Positions 8,486 through 12,790 of a DNA stretch of 12,790 bases are shown here, in pieces (position 1 is the first letter of the stretch; each line of letters opens with the position of its first letter). Location of the stretch: the NCBI GenBank assembly GCA_946408295.1, contig CAMJRT010000016.1, forward strand, positions 1 through 12,790. The letters are read 5' to 3'. The translations under genes and the position numbers were made by a program. The notes below the pieces were generated by a model. It searched no databases and had not been told where the DNA came from. It saw only the letters and a list, made by a program, of their open reading frames with translations. Source of the stretch: an uncultured Bacteroidales bacterium. GTDB lineage: Bacteria; Bacteroidota; Bacteroidia; Bacteroidales; UBA932.

Positions 8486-10534
8486 ATGAAAAGATATATG
8501 ATTCTTGCGGCGCTCCTGATACTGGGAGCTGCCTGCACCAAATCGGAATTCACGGATAATTCGGATAAAGAACTTTCTCCGGCGAAGGAAGGGGTGACGG
8601 TGTTCTCCGGAATGCTGGAGGCCACCAAGATCTCCATGGGAGATAAAGTGAGCGGTTCCTACAAGGCGTTGTGGGAAGAAGGAGATGAGCTTGAAGTCAT
8701 CAAGAATTCAGACGGGAGCAGCCTGGGGACTGCCACGCTGACGGAAGGTGTAGGAAGCACCAAAGGCATCTTTGAGATGCCGGGGACGATTGCGGACGGG
8801 ACCGAGGTGTATCTGGTCTATGGCTCCGAAGGGGTCGACACCGAACAGGTACAGGCGGCCGCCGGTACATCTTCCTTCCGGGATTATGCCTATGCGGTCT
8901 CTCCGGTGGTCGAAGTCAATGGGGGTGTCGCCGCCGGCGTGACCCTCGCCCACCAAACCGCAGTGATCAAGGTGAGCGTTTCCGCCGCTTCTTCCCTTCA
9001 GGGAGCCACCGTCAGCCAACTGATTGTCCGTAGCATCGGAGGCACTCTTTCCGGAACCGACAAGGACTATGTTCAGGTGGACCTCACGACGCCTCTCACC
9101 CTGAGCGGAACAGCGCAGGATATCTGGGCGGTCGCAGCCCCGTACGATGCCACCGGCGGGGAAATCTATGTGGCGCTGGTAATTACGAAAAGCGACGAGA
9201 CCTACACCCTGCCCATCGGCTTCAGGGGTAACTCCATTGTGGCCAATCATGTGGCGTCCTTCACGCTCTCCAATATTTCTGATGCCGACTGCGCCCCGTG
9301 GTACGAGCCGCACGATGCCCGTCTGATGCTGGGCCCCGGCTACGGCTATGGCGAGGCCAACTGCTACCAGATTCAGTATAAAGAGGGAACGTATGCCAAT
9401 GCGACCTTGTCTCCGGACAACAGCATTCCTGCCTCGGTGACCATTGACTACCGTGCACGCGGCGATTTCCGTAAGGTGGTCAAGCCTTCCGACGTGACGT
9501 TCGAGTGGGTGAAGAAAGTGGGAACATCAACAACATATAATATTCAGTATAGCGGATATACCCAATGTAACATTAATAGTTTCAGCATCGGCTCGCCCTC
9601 CAATTACTCCGTGACCGTGACCAATACCGGCGCTTTTGCCGGCGCTCCGATTCTTTGCATGAAGAAGGGAGGCACCGTGCTTTGGGCCTGGACGCTATGG
9701 AACATCTCTGCCGACGGCACCCGTTTCGGCTCAACCGATATATCCGGCACGGACTACAAGTTGGCCAATATGGACATCGGACAGAATACCACGCAGTTCG
9801 AAACCTGGGCGGCGAATAAAAAGACGGATGGGAAAACTCCGGATGTTAATTACCGTACCACTTTTTACTATCAGTGGGGCCGTCCTGCGCCGATTTTCTG
9901 GAGCAGTTGGCCGACAAATAATTTTTATGACCCTACCAATTTTAACGTGTCTCTGGTTGAGGGGCAACTCAGTATAGAGGATAATATTACCTACCCTGGA
10001 ATGTTAATTCTTAACTTCGCGAAAGAAGAAGGAACCGGTACTCCTGTAACGGGTATCAAGAAGTGGAGCAATGAAGTGGATGCTGAACTATGGGGAAATC
10101 CATGGCCTGTTGGCAAAGCAGAAGACCAAACACAGGTAGGACAGAAAACCATTTACGATCCCTGCCCAAAGGGCTGGCGAGTTCCTGACCCGGCCGTCTA
10201 TAATGCTTTGTCCGGATCCATTTCTTGGGAGACAACAACGCCAGGCGCATATTATTCTTCTTCATCGCTTTCCTCTTCCAATAATTTCTTCTCTCCTTCC
10301 GGACGATATAATGATAATATTGCCAGTAATGGTCGTATTGCAACTGAAGGAATGCCCGCTGATGGAACTGGTACGAGAGGATGGCGTTGGACAAATTCAG
10401 GCGCGAATACCACCGGAGTTCAGGCTCGCGCGTATCAAACCAATCTGGGAACGCAGAGTGAGAATAAGACGGTTACATTAAACAAAGCCACTGCCATTGC
10501 CGTCCGCTGTATCGTAGATGCCGACAATCGTTAA
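8486..10534 (+). CDS. Lipoprotein with fimbrillin-like N-terminus and FISUMP-like C-terminal module (paralogue 2)
   Basis: This is a 682-residue predicted surface lipoprotein with lipobox LGAAC and Cys17. An in-frame ATG at 8474 would add MERN; I preferred 8486 because MKRYMILAALLILGAAC is a standard signal peptide, but 8474 is possible. The N-terminal part (about 25-265) has fimbrillin-like traits: LWEEGDELEV after a short variable segment and LAHQTAVIKVSVS (154-166). The C-terminal module aligns by eye with the gene at 6149: GYGYGEAN (285-292), WAWTLWNISADGT (400-412), LANMDIGQNTTQFETW (426-441), KTIYDPCPKGWRVPDP (554-569) and terminal AIAVRC. The N-terminal domains are much less alike. Base composition changes within the gene: about 60% GC near 9001-9060 but about 40% in 9901-10020 and 35% in 10261-10320, with the AT-rich parts coding Ser/Asn/Thr-rich variable segments. 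The role is inferred as surface binding. Confidence 0.75.
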   Translation: MKRYMILAALLILGAACTKSEFTDNSDKELSPAKEGVTVFSGMLEATKISMGDKVSGSYKALWEEGDELEVIKNSDGSSLGTATLTEGVGSTKGIFEMPGTIADGTEVYLVYGSEGVDTEQVQAAAGTSSFRDYAYAVSPVVEVNGGVAAGVTLAHQTAVIKVSVSAASSLQGATVSQLIVRSIGGTLSGTDKDYVQVDLTTPLTLSGTAQDIWAVAAPYDATGGEIYVALVITKSDETYTLPIGFRGNSIVANHVASFTLSNISDADCAPWYEPHDARLMLGPGYGYGEANCYQIQYKEGTYANATLSPDNSIPASVTIDYRARGDFRKVVKPSDVTFEWVKKVGTSTTYNIQYSGYTQCNINSFSIGSPSNYSVTVTNTGAFAGAPILCMKKGGTVLWAWTLWNISADGTRFGSTDISGTDYKLANMDIGQNTTQFETWAANKKTDGKTPDVNYRTTFYYQWGRPAPIFWSSWPTNNFYDPTNFNVSLVEGQLSIEDNITYPGMLILNFAKEEGTGTPVTGIKKWSNEVDAELWGNPWPVGKAEDQTQVGQKTIYDPCPKGWRVPDPAVYNALSGSISWETTTPGAYYSSSSLSSSNNFFSPSGRYNDNIASNGRIATEGMPADGTGTRGWRWTNSGANTTGVQARAYQTNLGTQSENKTVTLNKATAIAVRCIVDADNR

Positions 10535-10537
10535 GAA

Positions 10538-11665
10538 ATGATGATGCGAAAACCCTTATTCGGCCTGTTGGCCCTCCTTTTCTTCTTCGTCGGCTGTATG
10601 GCCCTCGGCGCCTGCGGCAAACAGCCGCAGGCGGACGGGGACGACGGGGCGGTGCCGGCCGTCAAGATGACGCTGCATCGGACCTCGTCTTCGGGCTTTG
10701 AATTGCTGGTGCCCCAGGCGGACGGTGCGACGGTGCTCGTCCATCACTTTACGCATCAGTATTATTCGAACGCACTGAACTATGGGGACGGACAACAGAA
10801 AACCATCCTATGCGGTGATGTCTGGTATCCGGATTCCATCTATAAGCAGGGTGAACGGGAATGCATTCAGGGTAATCTGAATTTCATTTATTATGTGAAT
10901 CCCAAGCTGGCGGGCTTTGAAAATGAAGATTGCCACGTCGGTGCGGGCCACGGCTGCGAAATCAAAAATTCACAGAAGTTCTATGCAGACGGAGTGGAAT
11001 TCAACCCCGGGGCGGCTTTCGACGATATTGAATGCAGCGAACTTCGGATTGTTTTGGATGCCAACGTGTATGCCGTGGATGTCACACAGCCGGGGCACAA
11101 ATCCAGCCGGGCCTTGCTCAAACTCGACAATGACGGGAATCCGGTTCTCACCGCCGTCCACCGGTACGATGCGGTCTATCGGCCGGACAACACCATCGAA
11201 TGGGACAACAGTCTGACCGTGAAACGCGACGGCCTGCAGTTCAAGCAGGCCCACGGCGGCATGCTGCAGGGCAAGGCGCAGTTTTTCAATCTGATTACAA
11301 TCGGAGACGAGCAGGAGAGCACCAACAAGTTTACCTACGATGCCTCGCACGTGTTGACGACCACCCCCATCGGGAGCGGTCCCAAGTTCGACGTGAAACG
11401 CTTCCACAAAGCCGCTTGGCTGAAACTCTACGGCAAGGGCATCACCGTGACGCAGACGATGGCACAGCCCGAACCCCGCAGCGCCGAGACTTATCTGATG
11501 TTCATTTTTTACTCCGGAACCTCCACCGACGATCCGACGCTGGACCGGGCGAAAATCTATATGCAACCCGTCCGTTCCATCGACCATTTCGGTACGGCGG
11601 GAGCCGAGACTTTCCGGGCTGGGGATGAGATAAAAGTTCATTTGAAGAGATTGATAGAATTGTAG
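10538..11665 (+). CDS. Unrecognised lipoprotein, 375 residues
   Basis: I do not recognise this family. The gene begins 3 bp after the previous stop with three Met codons in a row (10538, 10541, 10544); which one is used is unclear. The signal peptide holds two possible lipobox cysteines, Cys20 (FFVGC) and Cys26 (ALGAC); the second fits the consensus better. The mature part looks beta-rich with no further membrane segments. Five cysteines lie between residues 92 and 166 (92, 109, 132, 140, 166). Two of them are in the compact motif CHVGAGHGCE (132-141), which with its two histidines could form a metal or disulfide site. The second half has strand-like repeats such as FKQAHGGMLQGKAQFFNL. Its place between surface lipoproteins and a glycosidase-like gene suggests a surface or periplasmic carbohydrate-related role, either binding protein or enzyme, but this is only context. 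Confidence 0.85.
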   Translation: MMMRKPLFGLLALLFFFVGCMALGACGKQPQADGDDGAVPAVKMTLHRTSSSGFELLVPQADGATVLVHHFTHQYYSNALNYGDGQQKTILCGDVWYPDSIYKQGERECIQGNLNFIYYVNPKLAGFENEDCHVGAGHGCEIKNSQKFYADGVEFNPGAAFDDIECSELRIVLDANVYAVDVTQPGHKSSRALLKLDNDGNPVLTAVHRYDAVYRPDNTIEWDNSLTVKRDGLQFKQAHGGMLQGKAQFFNLITIGDEQESTNKFTYDASHVLTTTPIGSGPKFDVKRFHKAAWLKLYGKGITVTQTMAQPEPRSAETYLMFIFYSGTSTDDPTLDRAKIYMQPVRSIDHFGTAGAETFRAGDEIKVHLKRLIEL

Positions 11666-11669
11666 CTGT

Positions 11670-12790
11670 ATGAAAAATAACCCTTTCACCAACCTGCTGA
11701 CGCTTTCGCTGATGCTGATGGCCGCTTGCTCCGCAGGTACGCCCTCAGGTTCAGTACAGCCGGAGCCGGAGGAAGAAATCAAGTACACGGGGAAGGTGGA
11801 AACCTACCGGTACTACGAGGGATTGCGTCCTTCCACCCGCTTCACCGTTTCGGTGAACGACGAGGATCAGTATGTTTATCCGACCAGCGAGCAGCATCTG
11901 TGCGCGTTCGCGTGCGACGGTACCGTGAAAGTGGTGATTGATTCTCCGGAGGCGGACATCACTTCCGTGGTGGTACGGCCGAAAGCCAAGAATCCGCAAT
12001 ACCGGCTCAAGGACGGGAAGGTTATCCTGACGATGGCTCCCAAAGACCGCTATGTGGTCGATATCAACGGGGAGTGGAGAAATGCCCTGCTGCTCTTCGC
12101 GAATGCGGTGGATACCGACAAACCTTCTCCCGAAGATCCGAACGTACTTTATTTCGAAGCCGGAAAGGTCCACGACGCGGGGATTATCAATCCTGACAAC
12201 GGGAAAACGGTTTATTTCGAAGGAGGCGCGCTGGTTAACGGCCGGGTGTTTTGCGATGACAAGGACCATTTGACCTTTGCGGGAGGAGGAATGCTCAACT
12301 GTACGCCCGAGGAGGAACCCGCATTCCGCCTCAACAGGTGTTCCTACGTGACGATGAAAGACTTCATCGTTCTGAACACCTCCAGTTACGGCATCATACT
12401 CCGGGAAACGGATGTGGTCGAGGCCGACAATGTGAAGAGTTACGGAGAAGCGTCGAAACTCACCGAAACCGGCGTGGAAAATGACGCATTCGACCTGTTT
12501 GGCTGCCGGCACGTGCAGATCAAACATGCTTTCTCCTACTGCCACGACGACACCTATTGCATCAAGACACGGAAATGGGCCATCAACCGCAGTTCCGAGT
12601 ATATCCGCTATGAGGATTGTATCGGTTGGAACATCCAGGGGGGCAATTCTTTTGAAATCGGCTGGGAGACCGGCTGCGACGTGAGCCATGTTTCCTACAA
12701 GGACATTTATTCGGTCCACACGTCGGAAGGCACCGGGACGGCCTATCTCAACGGAGGTGCGACCATCCATCAGGTCGACGGCGGAGTCAT
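11670..12790 (+). CDS. Right-handed beta-helix glycosidase-like lipoprotein, GH28/GH49-like (partial)
   Basis: The frame is open from the ATG at 11670, 4 bp after the previous stop, to the right edge: 373 codons, C-terminus missing. A signal peptide ends at Cys20 (MLMAAC), followed by an acidic Pro/Glu linker (PEPEEE), so the enzyme is probably a surface lipoprotein. Residues about 38-150 form a beta-sandwich-like N-terminal domain, as in GH49 and many Bacteroidetes GH28-like enzymes. The beta-helix then starts with LYFEAGKVHDAGIINPDNGK and YFEGGALVNGRV, the usual entry of these folds. Candidate acidic catalytic residues are in ENDAFD (270-275) and CHDDTYCIKT (291-300), corresponding in position to the NxD and DD motifs of GH28. 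GNSFEIGWETG (325-335) follows where GH28 would have its GHG motif. The reaction is presumed hydrolysis of a polysaccharide such as pectin or an alpha-glucan; family and substrate are not certain. Confidence 0.75.
   Translation, partial: MKNNPFTNLLTLSLMLMAACSAGTPSGSVQPEPEEEIKYTGKVETYRYYEGLRPSTRFTVSVNDEDQYVYPTSEQHLCAFACDGTVKVVIDSPEADITSVVVRPKAKNPQYRLKDGKVILTMAPKDRYVVDINGEWRNALLLFANAVDTDKPSPEDPNVLYFEAGKVHDAGIINPDNGKTVYFEGGALVNGRVFCDDKDHLTFAGGGMLNCTPEEEPAFRLNRCSYVTMKDFIVLNTSSYGIILRETDVVEADNVKSYGEASKLTETGVENDAFDLFGCRHVQIKHAFSYCHDDTYCIKTRKWAINRSSEYIRYEDCIGWNIQGGNSFEIGWETGCDVSHVSYKDIYSVHTSEGTGTAYLNGGATIHQVDGGV

Noticed and set aside
11751..12770. 339-codon minus-strand frame opposite the beta-helix gene
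   Set aside because: The plus strand encodes a signal peptide and beta-helix motifs across the same bases; the minus frame shows nothing recognisable.
1..12790. tRNA, rRNA, CRISPR arrays, insertion sequences or strong terminators
   Set aside because: No cloverleaf, array-like spacing, transposase motif or hairpin followed by a T-run was noticed by eye; coding sequence fills nearly the whole window.

Overview
The window most likely comes from a Bacteroidales chromosome. The evidence is a SusC/SusD pair, a divergent propeller-type sensor gene with a signal peptide, runs of lipoprotein genes, TAnnTTTG-type -7 boxes, and no Shine-Dalgarno sequences in front of the starts. Base composition is fairly GC-rich for the order (about 55-60% where I counted), which would fit an Alistipes/Rikenellaceae-like or GC-rich Prevotella-like gut organism. 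Genus cannot be settled from the sequence alone.

The layout is that of a polysaccharide utilisation locus (PUL). On the left (1-1014, minus strand) lies the N-terminal third of a periplasmic beta-propeller sensor, probably a hybrid two-component system (HTCS) regulator, cut by the window edge. A 123-bp divergent intergenic region (1015-1137) holds two near-identical 14-bp direct repeats 22 bp apart, a G8 tract, and a -7 box facing each way. From 1138 to the right edge, seven tightly spaced plus-strand genes (gaps of 3-25 bp) look like one operon: SusC transporter, SusD lipoprotein, a large lipoprotein with a fimbrillin-like N-terminus and a C-terminal FISUMP-like module, a 45-codon small ORF, a second paralogous lipoprotein of the same architecture, an unrecognised 375-residue lipoprotein, and a right-handed beta-helix glycosidase-like lipoprotein (GH28/GH49-like) that runs off the right edge.

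Proposed working: the sensor reads an oligosaccharide in the periplasm and activates the SusC promoter through the direct repeats. The beta-helix enzyme cuts a polysaccharide at the cell surface, the SusCD complex imports the fragments, and the two paralogous lipoproteins occupy the place usually held by surface glycan-binding proteins. The substrate is not determined. A GH28-type fold would suggest pectin and a GH49-type fold an alpha-glucan, but neither is proven.

The least explained parts are the tandem fimbrillin/FISUMP-like chimeras, the small ORF between them, the AT-rich mosaic segments in the second paralogue, the unknown lipoprotein with its Cys/His-rich motif, and the architecture of the divergent promoter.
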